In this document: piece by piece, positions 8,610 through 17,470 of the stretch
How the letters are laid out: each line of letters opens with the position of its first letter
Position numbering within the stretch: the stretch's first letter is position 1
Source of the DNA: Caccovivens sp964594865
GTDB taxonomy: Bacteria > Bacillota > Clostridia > Christensenellales > UBA1242
Assembly: GCA_964594865.1 (NCBI GenBank)
Contig: CAZQMZ010000001.1
Location: forward strand, 142,968 to 206,967
Length of the DNA stretch: 64,000 nt
Direction of reading: 5' to 3'
Translations under genes and position numbers: made by a program
The notes under the pieces: model-generated
What the model saw: the letters and a program-made list of their open reading frames with translations, nothing else
What the model was told of the DNA's origin: nothing
The model's database searches: none

Positions 8610-9797
8610 ATGGAACTTTTGGCGCCAGCAGGCAATTTTGAAAAATTTTTAACCGCTCTTCATTTTGGGGCGGACGCGATTTATTTGGCAGGTGGACGTT
8701 TTGGACTTAGGGCGTTCGCTGGCAATTTTAGTGATGAAGAAATTGAAATGGCAGTGAAACTTGCGCATGAAAAAGGGAAAAAGGTGTATGTGACAATCAA
8801 CATAATTGCAAGGGACGGCGATTTTGTTGGATTGGAAGAATATTTGCAATTTTTGCAGAGCGCAAAAGTGGACGCGGTTATTGTTGCTGACATTGGTGTT
8901 TTTCAATTTATCAGAAAACACGCACCAAACCTTGCTGTTCATGTCAGCACTCAAGCCAATATAATCAATTCATATTCTGCAAATCTAATGGCGGAACTTG
9001 GAGCAAAAAGGTTGATTCTGGCACGAGAGTTGAAACTTGAAGAGATTGCAAAAATTCGAAAAAGTCTTCCAAAAAGTGTGGAGATTGAAGTGTTTGTGCA
9101 TGGAGCAATGTGCATGGCATATTCTGGCAGATGTTTGCTTTCCAACTATCTCACCGGCAGAGATTCCAATCACGGCGAATGTGTGCAAGCGTGTCGTTGG
9201 AAATATATGGTTCGCGAAGTTGGTCGCGAAGATGAGTTGGAAGTGCAGGAAGATGAGAAAGGAAGTTATATTTTCAACTCCAAAGATTTAAATATGTTGG
9301 AACATTTAAAGGAACTCAAAGACATCGGGGTTGACAGTGTGAAGATTGAAGGGAGGATGAAGTCGGCATATTATGTTGCAACAGTGGTGAACGCATATAG
9401 GCAGGCGATTGACATTTTGCCGAAAAGACCGAGCAAAGAACTTTGCGACGAACTTTTGAAGGCGAGTCACAGAAGATACACAACAGGATTCTATTTCGGC
9501 GACGAGCAAAAACAATTTTTGGAAGATTCCATGCCTGTGCAAGAGAGCGAATTTGTGGCTGTTGTCACAAAAGATTGTGACAACAAAATTGTGGAAGTGG
9601 AAATGCGCAACAAATTTTCGGTTGGTGAAGTGCTCGAAATTTTGAGTCCTGACAAGAAAATCTTCAACAAAAAACTCAAAATTGAAAAAATCACCAATTC
9701 TTCTGGTGAACAAATTTCAAGCGCAAAGGTTGTGCAAGAACGCGTGACTGTGCCATGTAAATTACCATTAAAAAAAGGTGACATTTTGCGAAGATGA
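8610..9797 (+). CDS. U32 family protein, tRNA/rRNA hydroxylation type (TrhP/RlhA-like)
   Basis: The 395-residue protein starts MELLAPAGNFE, typical of the U32 family. It carries the U32 signature EVFVHGAMCMAYSGRC followed by further cysteines in ECVQACRW. This cluster could hold an iron-sulfur centre. Characterised relatives hydroxylate U34 of tRNA (TrhP) or C2501 of 23S rRNA (RlhA); older annotation calls them collagenase-like peptidases. TrhP is favoured because a TrmR-like methyltransferase, which acts next in that pathway, is encoded at 31915. The start ATG 8610 has AAAAGGAG 6 nt upstream. The substrate assignment is inference. Confidence 0.85.
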   Translation: MELLAPAGNFEKFLTALHFGADAIYLAGGRFGLRAFAGNFSDEEIEMAVKLAHEKGKKVYVTINIIARDGDFVGLEEYLQFLQSAKVDAVIVADIGVFQFIRKHAPNLAVHVSTQANIINSYSANLMAELGAKRLILARELKLEEIAKIRKSLPKSVEIEVFVHGAMCMAYSGRCLLSNYLTGRDSNHGECVQACRWKYMVREVGREDELEVQEDEKGSYIFNSKDLNMLEHLKELKDIGVDSVKIEGRMKSAYYVATVVNAYRQAIDILPKRPSKELCDELLKASHRRYTTGFYFGDEQKQFLEDSMPVQESEFVAVVTKDCDNKIVEVEMRNKFSVGEVLEILSPDKKIFNKKLKIEKITNSSGEQISSAKVVQERVTVPCKLPLKKGDILRR

Positions 9798-9858
9798 GTG
9801 ACGAAGATCAGTGACAATGTTTATTTGAAACAAAATTACTTAAAATTCTTTAAATAAT

Positions 9859-9887
9859 TTGACAAATTGTTTGTTTTTTGATATCAT
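9859..9887 (+). promoter_or_regulatory. Strong sigma-A promoter
   Basis: TTGACA (9859-9864), 17-nt spacer, TATCAT (9882-9887) with extended TGA. It drives the 161-residue membrane protein gene. Confidence 0.85.
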
Positions 9888-9909
9888 GTTGCTTGAAGGA
9901 GAATCAAGA

Positions 9910-10395
9910 ATGGCGAAAATGAACATAAAAAATATTGAAAATGTGGAAGGCGAATATCACTTGATGTTTTTTGAAGGAAAGAACATCGTTGAATCGGCAA
10001 AAAATGATTTGCGTAATGCATGGATTTCTCTTCTCTTTTTCGCATCTTTCATCGTCTTTTTCATTCTCATTTCTGACTTTAATTTGTTTTATGTTGGTTT
10101 TATGTTGGCTTATCTGGTCTTTTTCTTGACGGTGGTGATTTATCTTTCTTGCGAGAAGAAAAAGGGGATGAAACAGTGTGTATATGCTGTGCAAAAATCA
10201 AGGACAACAGACATTGTCAACAAGCAAGTTGACACAAGAAAGGTGAGCAAAGCGTTTGTTCGCTCTATGAGCAACACTTTGGACAAATATGACACCAAAG
10301 AAAAATATCCGCACATGGTGCAGAAGTTTAAGCGCAAAAGAAGGCATGCTCATTTGGTCAGTGCCATCAACGATTTTGAAAAAGAGGGAAAATGA
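9910..10395 (+). CDS. Small membrane protein of unknown function
   Basis: This 161-residue protein is not recognised. Its soluble N-terminus (about 40 residues) contains EGEYHLMFFEGKN. Two closely spaced hydrophobic helices follow (around residues 38-82). The cytoplasmic C-terminal half is strongly basic, with KRKRRHAH near the end. AAGGAG lies 8 nt before ATG 9910, and a good promoter precedes it. The stop codon lies inside the loop of its own terminator. It is monocistronic. Confidence 0.7.
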   Translation: MAKMNIKNIENVEGEYHLMFFEGKNIVESAKNDLRNAWISLLFFASFIVFFILISDFNLFYVGFMLAYLVFFLTVVIYLSCEKKKGMKQCVYAVQKSRTTDIVNKQVDTRKVSKAFVRSMSNTLDKYDTKEKYPHMVQKFKRKRRHAHLVSAINDFEKEGK

Positions 10396-10406
10396 CCTCT
10401 TTTTTT
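10381..10406. terminator. Terminator overlapping a stop codon
   Basis: AAAGAGG (10381-10387) pairs with CCTCTTT (10396-10402), then T's. The stop codon TGA (10393-10395) is in the loop. The A-rich left side makes it usable by the convergent minus-strand gene too. Confidence 0.75.
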
Positions 10407-10420
10407 ACGTTGAACCTTTT

Positions 10421-11365
10421 TTATGTTGAGCCTCTAGTCTGATCTGTTTGGATATTTTGATATTTTCTTTGTAAAAATAAACAATAACTATATAATGCGA
10501 TGAAAGATATTGCACAAAGTGAAGATATGATAATCATATATAAGTAGTAAGGTGCACTTGTCGATTCATTACTGAATAATATAACACTTGTAGTAAACAA
10601 ACGTATGAACGATATAAATGTCATTATCAAAAGTAATGACAATATTAAAGTTTTTGAAAGGTTTTTGGACTTTATCATCAAGAGTAAGTAAATAATTGTA
10701 AATATGATAACACAAACCAAAGTCATCAAAATTGTTGTTGATTCAAATACATTTGCTAAAATTAAAACTTTATATATAGAAACAAATAAATCATTTTCCA
10801 TATAATTAATAAAACTTGTATATTCGTTTATCAATTGAAAGATGAGAATTGTATGTAAAATGAGATAAGTAATTATGCTTATCAAAAATATAAGGAATAT
10901 GTATTTAAGAAATTTAAAATCATTATTCTTGATCGTTTTTATCAAAAAAATGACATATGAAGCAATTAGTAAGGAGATGCAAATTGCGGTTGTAATGATT
11001 GTTGATAAATATAATGAAGAACCATCTAAATAGAAAAGTAGTTTTAAGACAAATTGTTGAATTAAATAAATAAGTATGATAAAACAAAGTAGAGAAATTG
11101 TGACATTTTTAAAAATTTTATGTTTTCTTAAAAATCTGAAAATATATAAAATAAGAAACAAAATTATTGCAAATAAAATTAAAAAATATGTTATAACATA
11201 AGTTATTCCTATTGAGTTTATAAAAAAATCTGCAAAATTTCCCACCTTTATTAAACCGAAATAGTAAATTATGTTCACTATTAGATAAGTGCAAAGCAAA
11301 AACAATGAAAGTATGACCAAAACATTAAAAATTATATATTTTTTATTTTCTGAATTATTTTCCAT
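10421..11365 (-). CDS. Polytopic membrane protein of unknown function
   Basis: The 314-residue protein is almost entirely hydrophobic helices (about nine or ten) separated by short Lys/Asn-rich loops. It belongs to no family I can recognise. The gene is visibly more AT-rich than its neighbours, which suggests weak constraint or recent acquisition. I place the start at ATG 11365, not at TTG 11383. The -10 box occupies 11372-11377, so TTG 11383 would lie upstream of the transcription start. From 11365 the message would be leaderless, and no SD is present. Confidence 0.65.
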   Translation of the reverse strand: MENNSENKKYIIFNVLVILSLFLLCTYLIVNIIYYFGLIKVGNFADFFINSIGITYVITYFLILFAIILFLILYIFRFLRKHKIFKNVTISLLCFIILIYLIQQFVLKLLFYLDGSSLYLSTIITTAICISLLIASYVIFLIKTIKNNDFKFLKYIFLIFLISIITYLILHTILIFQLINEYTSFINYMENDLFVSIYKVLILANVFESTTILMTLVCVIIFTIIYLLLMIKSKNLSKTLILSLLLIMTFISFIRLFTTSVILFSNESTSAPYYLYMIIISSLCAISFIALYSYCLFLQRKYQNIQTDQTRGST

Positions 11366-11371
11366 ACTTGC

Positions 11372-11400
11372 ATTATAAGACAAAAAATAAATTTAGTCAA
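11372..11400 (-). promoter_or_regulatory. Consensus sigma-A promoter giving a predicted leaderless mRNA
   Basis: On the minus strand: TTGACT (11400-11395), 17 nt, TATAAT (11377-11372), then only 6 nt to the ATG at 11365. Confidence 0.85.
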
Positions 11401-11440
11401 ATTGCAAAACGCTAAATATATGTTTTTTTATCTCAATTGT

Positions 11441-11469
11441 TTGCGTTTTTGGCAATTTTTTGGTATACT
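11441..11469 (+). promoter_or_regulatory. Sigma-A promoter of alaS
   Basis: TTGCGT (11441-11446), 17-nt spacer, TATACT (11464-11469) with extended TGG. The leader to the ATG is short (about 15 nt), leaving no room for a T-box. Confidence 0.8.
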
Positions 11470-11491
11470 CATGTGATGTAAGGAGTTTTTA

Positions 11492-13315
11492 ATGAAATCT
11501 GACAGACAAATGAAAGAATTATGGTTTAAATTTTTTGCAGAACATGGTTTTAAGAGAATTGAAAGTGCGTCAATCATTCCTGAAAATGATCCGACGGTGC
11601 TTTTCACAACTGCTGGAATGCATCCGCTGGTGCCATATCTTCTGGGCGAGCCACATCCAGAAGGAAACAAAATTTTTGATGTTCAACGTTGCATTCGCAC
11701 AAGCGATATTGATGAAGTTGGCGATGACAGCCATTTGACCTTTTTTGAAATGTTGGGAAATTGGTATTTGGGAAGTTGTCCGAAAGAAGAAATGGTGGCA
11801 TTGTCTTATGAATTTTTGACGAGTGAGAAATATTTGGGCATTCCTGTCGAGAAACTTGCTGTCAGTGTTTTTGAAGGCGACGAGATTGCTCCGCGTGATG
11901 ACGAAACGGCAAAAGCTTGGCAAAAGTGCGGGATAAAAAAGGAAAACATTTTCTATCTTTCAAAAGAGCACAATTGGTGGGCTCTTGGTGGTGGTGTTGG
12001 GCCTTGCGGTCCGGACACAGAGATGTTTTTCGATACGGGCAAACCAAAATGTTGTCCAGAATGTTCGCCAGCATGCGATTGCGGGAAATATCTCGAAATT
12101 TGGAACGATGTGTTCATGCAATATAAGGTCGAAAAGGCGGGCGACAAGGCAGTTAAATTGGCGCGTCCAAACATCGACACGGGCATGGGTTTGGAAAGAA
12201 CCATTGTTGCCTTGAACGGCGTAAAAAGCGTGTATGACATCGGTTGCTTGAAAAGAGTGATCGACTTCATTGCAAGCAAGGCACAGGTGAAATATCTTGA
12301 CAGCGAAAAGTCCAAGCGTTCATATCGAATCATCACCGATCATTTGCGCTCGGCAACCTTCATTTTGGGAGATTATTGCGGAGTTGTTCCTTCCAATGTT
12401 GGACAAGGATATATCTTGCGTCGCTTTATTCGCAGGGCAGTCAACTGTGCGCGAAACATCGGCTTTGATACGGCAAACTTTGAGCATATTGTGGATATGT
12501 ATGTGGATGAATATCAGGAATATTATTCCGATCTGAAACAAAATCGACAGAAAATCAAGGATGAGCTTCATGCCGAGGTGGAAAAATTTTCCAAGGCGCT
12601 GGAAGAAGGTCACAAAGAATTTGAAAAGGTGATTGCTGGAATTGAAAAACACAAAGCCTTTGCTTCTCAAAAAGGTGAAGTTGTGGAAAATATCATCTCT
12701 GGCAAAGCTTGTTTCAGGCTCTATGACACTTTTGGTTTTCCGTTTGAATTGACAAAAGAATTGGCACAAGAAAGGGGCTATGATGTCGATGAAGAAGGTT
12801 TTAAAAAGGCCTTTCAAGAGCACCAAGAAAAGAGCAGAACGGCGTCGGCTGGAACCTTTAAGGGCGGGCTTGCGGACAGTTCTTATGAAAGTGCAAAGTT
12901 GCACACTGCAACACATTTGATCATGGCGGGCTTACGAAAAATGTTTGGAGATCAAGTTATGCAAAAGGGTTCCAACATCACAGCGGAGCGACTTCGACTT
13001 GATTTCAATCTTGATCACAAGATGACGCCGGAAGAAATCGCCGAACTTGAAAAATTTGTCAACGATGCAATCGCTCGCGAAATTCCTGTCACTTGCGAAG
13101 AAATGAGTGTTTCTGACGCAAAAAAGAGTGGTGCGGTCGGCGTTTTTGAAAGCAAGTATGGACAAGTTGTGAAGGTCTATTCTGTGGGCGATGTTTCCAA
13201 AGAAATTTGTGGTGGACCTCATGCGAAAAACACCAAAGATTTACACCATTTGAAAATTACTAAAGAAGAGAGTTCTTCAAGCGGAATTCGAAGAATTAAG
13301 GCGATTTTGGATTGA
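11492..13315 (+). CDS. alaS: Alanyl-tRNA synthetase, short form lacking the C-Ala region
   Basis: The enzyme charges tRNA-Ala and proofreads mischarged Ser/Gly. The class II core starts with ELWFKFFAEHGF and includes FTTAGMHPLVPYLLGEPHP. A Cys-rich insert (CCPECSPACDCG) precedes EIWNDVFMQY. The editing (SAD) domain has its zinc residues HTATH (near residue 471) and CGGPH (near 572). The protein stops at 607 residues, right after SGIRRIKAILD, whereas typical bacterial AlaRS is about 850-880. The DHHA1/C-Ala module is therefore missing. AAGGAG at 11480-11485 supports ATG 11492. The reading frame is intact, so this is a genuine short form, not a frameshift. Confidence 0.95.
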   Translation: MKSDRQMKELWFKFFAEHGFKRIESASIIPENDPTVLFTTAGMHPLVPYLLGEPHPEGNKIFDVQRCIRTSDIDEVGDDSHLTFFEMLGNWYLGSCPKEEMVALSYEFLTSEKYLGIPVEKLAVSVFEGDEIAPRDDETAKAWQKCGIKKENIFYLSKEHNWWALGGGVGPCGPDTEMFFDTGKPKCCPECSPACDCGKYLEIWNDVFMQYKVEKAGDKAVKLARPNIDTGMGLERTIVALNGVKSVYDIGCLKRVIDFIASKAQVKYLDSEKSKRSYRIITDHLRSATFILGDYCGVVPSNVGQGYILRRFIRRAVNCARNIGFDTANFEHIVDMYVDEYQEYYSDLKQNRQKIKDELHAEVEKFSKALEEGHKEFEKVIAGIEKHKAFASQKGEVVENIISGKACFRLYDTFGFPFELTKELAQERGYDVDEEGFKKAFQEHQEKSRTASAGTFKGGLADSSYESAKLHTATHLIMAGLRKMFGDQVMQKGSNITAERLRLDFNLDHKMTPEEIAELEKFVNDAIAREIPVTCEEMSVSDAKKSGAVGVFESKYGQVVKVYSVGDVSKEICGGPHAKNTKDLHHLKITKEESSSSGIRRIKAILD

Positions 13316-13329
13316 TTGTATCCAATCGT

Positions 13330-13359
13330 TTGACATATGTTTTTGAATTGTGATACAAT
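13330..13359 (+). promoter_or_regulatory. Sigma-A promoter
   Basis: TTGACA (13330-13335), 18-nt spacer, TACAAT (13354-13359) with extended TGA. SD AAGGAG follows at 13369-13374. Confidence 0.8.
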
Positions 13360-13379
13360 ATCTTATGTAAGGAGTTATT

Positions 13380-14879
13380 ATGCCTCAAGGACATATTAAA
13401 AAAGGATTTTTCTTCTATTTCGGCCTGTTGGTGCTGGTTTTATTTGCCGTTTTCATGGTTTGCGTTGTGATTATGATTTTCAATCCGGGCAAAAGTGTTT
13501 TGTGGCTGCAATATTTTTCATCAAACACAACATATTCAATCACGGGAGAGGATAGCAATGGAACTGATATTGATTGGTCAAGTTTGACAGAGATTGAAAT
13601 TCGTTGTTCATATGCAGATGTAACTGTGGAAAAGGATGACAACAAAGACTATTCTTCCGATGGCATTTACATCAAAAACAATGCAAAAGGTTTTGCAGTG
13701 TCGAGCAGTGCAGTGGACTTTTCATATACAGCAACTTTATATAATTCTGGAAAATTGATTGTTGAAGTGACTGAATCAACAGGATTTTTGTATTTTTCAA
13801 AAAATGTTGACATCGTTTTGCATGCTCGCGAAGATGAAGATGGATTAAATTTTGATAACATCAAAATCACAATTGTCACGACCGAAGGTGATGTCAATTT
13901 GGGCGGATCATATAACGCAAGAACAGGCACGCCTTTGACAGCGATTGGCGAAGTGGACGTGACAACTGATTCGGGAGATATTTATATCACAAATCGTTTG
14001 GACACGGATGCACTTTCAAAAATTTCCTTCAAAACCACAAGTGGAGACATTTCTTCAAGAAAGAGTGTGGAAGTGACAAATGCAATTTCAGCAACATCTT
14101 TGACGGGAACAGGATTGGATGTGTCATGCCCTGTCTATTTTGAAACAGAGAGTGGAACAATCAATTTGGGAATTTTGAAGGTTGATGACAATTCTGTTGA
14201 AATCACTTGCAAAAAGGGAAATTTTGTTGTGGACTATCTCGAAGCAAGCGAAATCACTCTCTCTCAATGTGAACAAGGAAACTATATTTTGACAGACATT
14301 TATGGTGATTTTTATTTTGAGTCATATGACACCATTCTTTCGCCAAATGTGACAATTAAAGGTGTTCTCGACGGAGATTTCTTGTATGGCACTGCTATCG
14401 ACAATGATGGTTCTCCAAACATAAATATTGCTGAAATCACGGGGGCACTGACTGTTTATGTTGATGACGGAAGTTTAACTGTTGGAAAAACTTCTGGTGC
14501 AGTGGAAATTCAAAGCAATGGAAATTTGACGGTAAATTTGACAATTGCTGACGGAAACAACAATGCAATAGGAATTGAGAACGGCAGTGGAAACATTGTT
14601 CTCAATTTTGGGGGTTCAGTTTCGACAGGCAGTTCTGGTGTTGTTGTGAGAAGTTCAAGTGGAAGTGTGACAATCAACATCACAAATCAAGCGAAGTTTG
14701 TTGCCACAATGTATAATGCATCCGGGACGCAACTTGCTGGAAACAGCAGTCAAATTAGAGTCAACATTGGATCGTTGGGCGAAGGAAACAATCCACTTGA
14801 AGTTAACAAAAGTCTTAACGGCGACAGCGGAATAATCACAATTTATACAAACGGCACAATTTCTTTCAATCTTGTTTAA
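13380..14879 (+). CDS. Membrane-anchored DUF4097-like beta-helix surface protein
   Basis: This 499-residue protein has a short basic start and one strong hydrophobic helix (residues about 9-33). The long extracellular part is rich in Ser, Thr, Gly and Asp. It consists of short repeated strands such as VTTDSGDIYI, FKTTSGDISS, FETESGTINL and VVRSSSGSVTI. These SG(D/N/S)I turns are typical of DUF4097/adhesin-like right-handed beta-helices. There are no catalytic residues and no LPXTG. Its role is probably structural or adhesive at the cell surface. The SD and promoter are good, and the gene stands alone. Confidence 0.75.
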   Translation: MPQGHIKKGFFFYFGLLVLVLFAVFMVCVVIMIFNPGKSVLWLQYFSSNTTYSITGEDSNGTDIDWSSLTEIEIRCSYADVTVEKDDNKDYSSDGIYIKNNAKGFAVSSSAVDFSYTATLYNSGKLIVEVTESTGFLYFSKNVDIVLHAREDEDGLNFDNIKITIVTTEGDVNLGGSYNARTGTPLTAIGEVDVTTDSGDIYITNRLDTDALSKISFKTTSGDISSRKSVEVTNAISATSLTGTGLDVSCPVYFETESGTINLGILKVDDNSVEITCKKGNFVVDYLEASEITLSQCEQGNYILTDIYGDFYFESYDTILSPNVTIKGVLDGDFLYGTAIDNDGSPNINIAEITGALTVYVDDGSLTVGKTSGAVEIQSNGNLTVNLTIADGNNNAIGIENGSGNIVLNFGGSVSTGSSGVVVRSSSGSVTINITNQAKFVATMYNASGTQLAGNSSQIRVNIGSLGEGNNPLEVNKSLNGDSGIITIYTNGTISFNLV

Positions 14880-14921
14880 CGACAAATTTGGCTGTTTTTA
14901 TCAATAAATTGACTTAAAAAT

Positions 14922-14954
14922 AAAGTGTTTTTGTTTTTCAAAACACTTTTTTTT
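14922..14954 (+). terminator. Intrinsic terminator after the DUF4097-like gene
   Basis: AAAGTGTTTT (14922-14931) pairs perfectly with AAAACACTTT (14940-14949), followed by a T-run to 14954. Confidence 0.9.
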
Positions 14955-14955
14955 G

Positions 14956-14964
14956 TGATATAAT
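14956..14964 (+). promoter_or_regulatory. Extended -10 promoter of rmuC abutting the terminator
   Basis: TGATATAAT begins two bases after the terminator T-run. Any -35 element would lie inside the terminator's 3' arm. Confidence 0.6.
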
Positions 14965-14984
14965 TTTGTGAAAAGGAGAAGATT

Positions 14985-16292
14985 ATGAACATTGAAATCA
15001 TTTTGTGCATTTTGGTTAGCATTTCCATTCTTATGAGTGCTATTTGCGTGATTGTTTGCATGAAGACGAGAAGTAAAAGCGAAATTTCTTCAAAAGATAA
15101 AGATGAAATCAAACAAAGTTTCAACAGTAATGTTGATTTCATCAGCAAAACTTTGAGCGAAACTCAAAAAGCCAACAATGAAGCAATTTTGCAGACTATG
15201 AAAGCTTTTCAAGAGAATGTATCAGGAAATTCGCAATCGCTTGAAAAACGCGTTATGGAGCTGATTGGGCAACTTGACGAACGTATGCAAAACATCTCCA
15301 AAATGCAAGAAGAGAAGTTGGAAAACATAAGGCGCTCCAATGATGCACACATCAAATCTCTTCAAGAAGACAACAATCGCCAGCTTGACAAAATGCGTGA
15401 AACGGTTGACGAAAAATTGTCCAAGACCATCAACGACAGATTTAAAGAGAGTTTTGCAGTTCTATCCAATCAACTTGAAAGCGTCTATAAAAGTTTGGGC
15501 GAAATGCAAAACATTGCCAGCGACGTTGGAAATTTGACAAAAATGCTTTCAAATGTCAAAACTACGGGAGTTTTTGGCGAAATTCAACTTGGTGCAATCT
15601 TTGACCAAATGTTGACAAAAGAGCAATATGAAACCAATGTCGTGACAGGTGATGGGCGCGAACCGGTTGAATATGCCATCAAATTGCCGGGGCAAGCGGA
15701 TGATGAATTTGTTTTGTTGCCTGTTGACAGCAAATTTCCATACACTGTGTATGGTGATTTGCAAAGTGCATATGAAAACAACCAGTTTGAAGAAGTCAAG
15801 CAGAAAAAAGTGCAACTCAAAAACACAATTTTGCAAATGGCGAAAGACATCCAGACAAAATATATCAATCCGCCAAAAACAACCAATTTTGCCGTAATGT
15901 TTTTGCCGATTGAAGGGCTCTATGCTGAAGTTGCCAAAATGGGCTTAATTGAAGAACTGCAAGAAAAATATAATGTCACCATCGCCGGCCCAACAACCAT
16001 GTCCGCACTTTTAAACAGTCTGCAAATGGGCTTCAAAACACTTGCCATACAGAAAAAATCAGGCGAAGTTTGGAAAATTTTGGGCGCCGTTCGAACAGAA
16101 TTTGACAAGTTTAATGACATTGTTGTCAAAATTCGTGGGCAGTTTGAAAAAACAAGCAAAGACTTTGACACACTTGTTGGCACGCGAACCCGATTGCTTG
16201 CAAGCAAACTTCGTTCTGTTGAGCGTCTGGACTCAAAAGAAAGTTTAAAGGTTTTGGGCCTGGAAGATTTGACCGACACAGACAGCGAGTAA
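14985..16292 (+). CDS. rmuC: DNA recombination protein RmuC
   Basis: RmuC proteins limit rearrangements at inverted repeats and carry a restriction-endonuclease-like fold. The protein has 435 residues. An N-terminal membrane helix (residues 4-27) is followed by a long coiled coil (about 50-190). The RmuC domain starts at KTTGVFGEIQLGAIFDQML and includes LLPVDSKFPYTVYGDL, with the nuclease-fold Asp/Lys in the DSK segment. It ends with a Ser/Asp/Glu tail. AAAAGGAGAAG precedes ATG 14985. It is a single-gene unit between two terminators. Confidence 0.93.
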   Translation: MNIEIILCILVSISILMSAICVIVCMKTRSKSEISSKDKDEIKQSFNSNVDFISKTLSETQKANNEAILQTMKAFQENVSGNSQSLEKRVMELIGQLDERMQNISKMQEEKLENIRRSNDAHIKSLQEDNNRQLDKMRETVDEKLSKTINDRFKESFAVLSNQLESVYKSLGEMQNIASDVGNLTKMLSNVKTTGVFGEIQLGAIFDQMLTKEQYETNVVTGDGREPVEYAIKLPGQADDEFVLLPVDSKFPYTVYGDLQSAYENNQFEEVKQKKVQLKNTILQMAKDIQTKYINPPKTTNFAVMFLPIEGLYAEVAKMGLIEELQEKYNVTIAGPTTMSALLNSLQMGFKTLAIQKKSGEVWKILGAVRTEFDKFNDIVVKIRGQFEKTSKDFDTLVGTRTRLLASKLRSVERLDSKESLKVLGLEDLTDTDSE

Positions 16293-16403
16293 AAAAATTG
16301 AGAAGAGAAAAGTTTACGCACCTTTCAACAAAAACATTTTGCTGCATTTGTTTTGTCAGCGGTCAAAGAAATTGATCAACAGGGAAAATGCTGTTTTGAT
16401 TTG

Positions 16404-16446
16404 AAAAAAAACACCTTTATTTTTGTGATTAAGGTGTTTTTTTTTG
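16404..16446. terminator. Intrinsic terminator downstream of rmuC and tRNA-Gly
   Basis: AACACCTT (16410-16417) pairs with AAGGTGTT (16431-16438), with an A-run before and a T-run after. It serves rmuC from the left and the convergent tRNA-Gly from the right. Confidence 0.8.
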
Positions 16447-16480
16447 TGGATTACTCTCAAGGTTAAGTGAAAATTTATGG

Positions 16481-16552
16481 AGCGGGAAACGGGGATCGAA
16501 CCCGCGACCTCAGCCTTGGCAAGGCTGCGCTATACCACTAAGCCATTCCCGC
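16481..16552 (-). tRNA. tRNA-Gly (GCC)
   Basis: Read on the minus strand, the acceptor stem GCGGGAA pairs with TTCCCGC. The anticodon loop TTGCCAA holds GCC (16520-16518). The T-arm is GCGGG TTCGATC CCCGT. CCA is not encoded. The discriminator base is U. Confidence 0.97.
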
Positions 16553-16573
16553 AAAACTTTGTCATGCTTAAAT

Positions 16574-16602
16574 ATAATAGCAAAAATAAATCAAAAATGC
16601 AA
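16574..16602 (-). promoter_or_regulatory. Promoter of tRNA-Gly
   Basis: Minus strand: TTGCAT (16602-16597), 17 nt, TATTAT (16579-16574) with extended TGC. Confidence 0.75.
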
Positions 16603-16705
16603 GCGTTTTTTTATATTTTTCAAAAAAAATCATAATTTTCAAAACTTTCATATATAATTTCATGTTTTTTGCAAAAAACTTTCCAAATGAAAATAATAAA
16701 AATGT

Positions 16706-16734
16706 TTGACAAACGATTTGAAATGTGATATATT
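16706..16734 (+). promoter_or_regulatory. Promoter of tRNA-Cys
   Basis: TTGACA (16706-16711), 17-nt spacer, TATATT (16729-16734) with extended TGA. Confidence 0.85.
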
Positions 16735-16761
16735 TAATGTGTTCATTTGCTGATATGGTGT

Positions 16762-16836
16762 GGTACCATCGCCAAGTGGTAAGGCAAAGGTCTGCAAAAC
16801 CTTTATTCCCCGGTTCAAATCCGGGTGGTACCTCCA
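16762..16836 (+). tRNA. tRNA-Cys (GCA)
   Basis: The acceptor stem GGTACCA pairs with TGGTACC. The anticodon GCA is at 16794-16796. The T-arm is CCCGG TTCAAAT CCGGG. The 3' CCA is encoded (16834-16836). Confidence 0.97.
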
Positions 16837-16920
16837 AAGTGGCACATGATGTTGACGATTGTGTGCCGCTTAAATACCCCCTTTGCAAACTTTGAAAATT
16901 TAATCGAATGTCAAAAACAA

Positions 16921-16951
16921 AAAGGGGATGAGTGTCCTCTTTATTTTTTTT
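16921..16951 (+). terminator. Terminator downstream of tRNA-Cys
   Basis: AAAGGGGA (16921-16928) pairs with TCCTCTTT (16935-16942, one G-U), followed by an A and eight T's. CCCCTTT at 16876-16882 could compete for the 5' arm. Confidence 0.7.
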
Positions 16952-16998
16952 GGTATGAATGTTTGATGAAAAGAAGCAAGGATTGTGCAAAATCGTTT

Positions 16999-17084
<86 letters not shown>

Positions 17085-17085
17085 A

Positions 17086-17396
17086 ATGAAAAACTGCGCT
17101 TTGGGCTCGTTTCCGCGCAAGCGCGAAAAGCTTCGCTTGACGCTTGTTTTTCATTTTTGCGACCAAACGCAACTCGCGCTTATGCTGGCGAGTTGGTCGC
17201 AACTCTCTTGCGAAGTGGGGCGTTGGAGTGGAAATTGATGAACAATTTTCAAACTGCGCTTTGGGCTCGTTTCCGCGCAAGCGCGAAAAGCTTCGCTTGA
17301 CGCTTGTTTTTCATTTTTGCGACCAAACGCAACTCGCGCTTATGCTGGCGAGTTGGTCGCAACTCTCTTGCGAAGTGGGGCGTTGGAGTGAAAGTT
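17086..17396. repeat. Structured dispersed repeat, tandem dimer (copies B1 and B2)
   Basis: Two units start at 17091 and 17251 (period 160) with the same start, linker and large hairpin as the pair at 5668. In the small hairpin the stem is different but still pairs: CGCGC-AA-GCGCG replaces GTCAC-AA-GTGAC. This is a compensatory change. B1 starts directly after the tRNA-Leu CCA. Confidence 0.85.
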
Positions 17397-17470
17397 GTTA
17401 AATAGAATTAAAGCAGCGCGTTACTTGGTGGAAGTCAGAAATCACGGTGTCTTCTGGCCAGGCGCGAGGG
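17394..17470. repeat. 77-bp extension shared with repeat copy C
   Basis: From GTTGTTAAATAGAATTAAAG to CTGGCCAGGCGCGAGGG, this stretch follows copy B2 and recurs after copy C (18372-18448) with only a couple of base differences. It is absent after copy A2. Nothing in it is recognised. Confidence 0.8.

Noticed and set aside
11401..11491. T-box riboswitch before alaS
   Set aside because: The predicted leader is only about 15 nt, with no T-box sequence or specifier loop.
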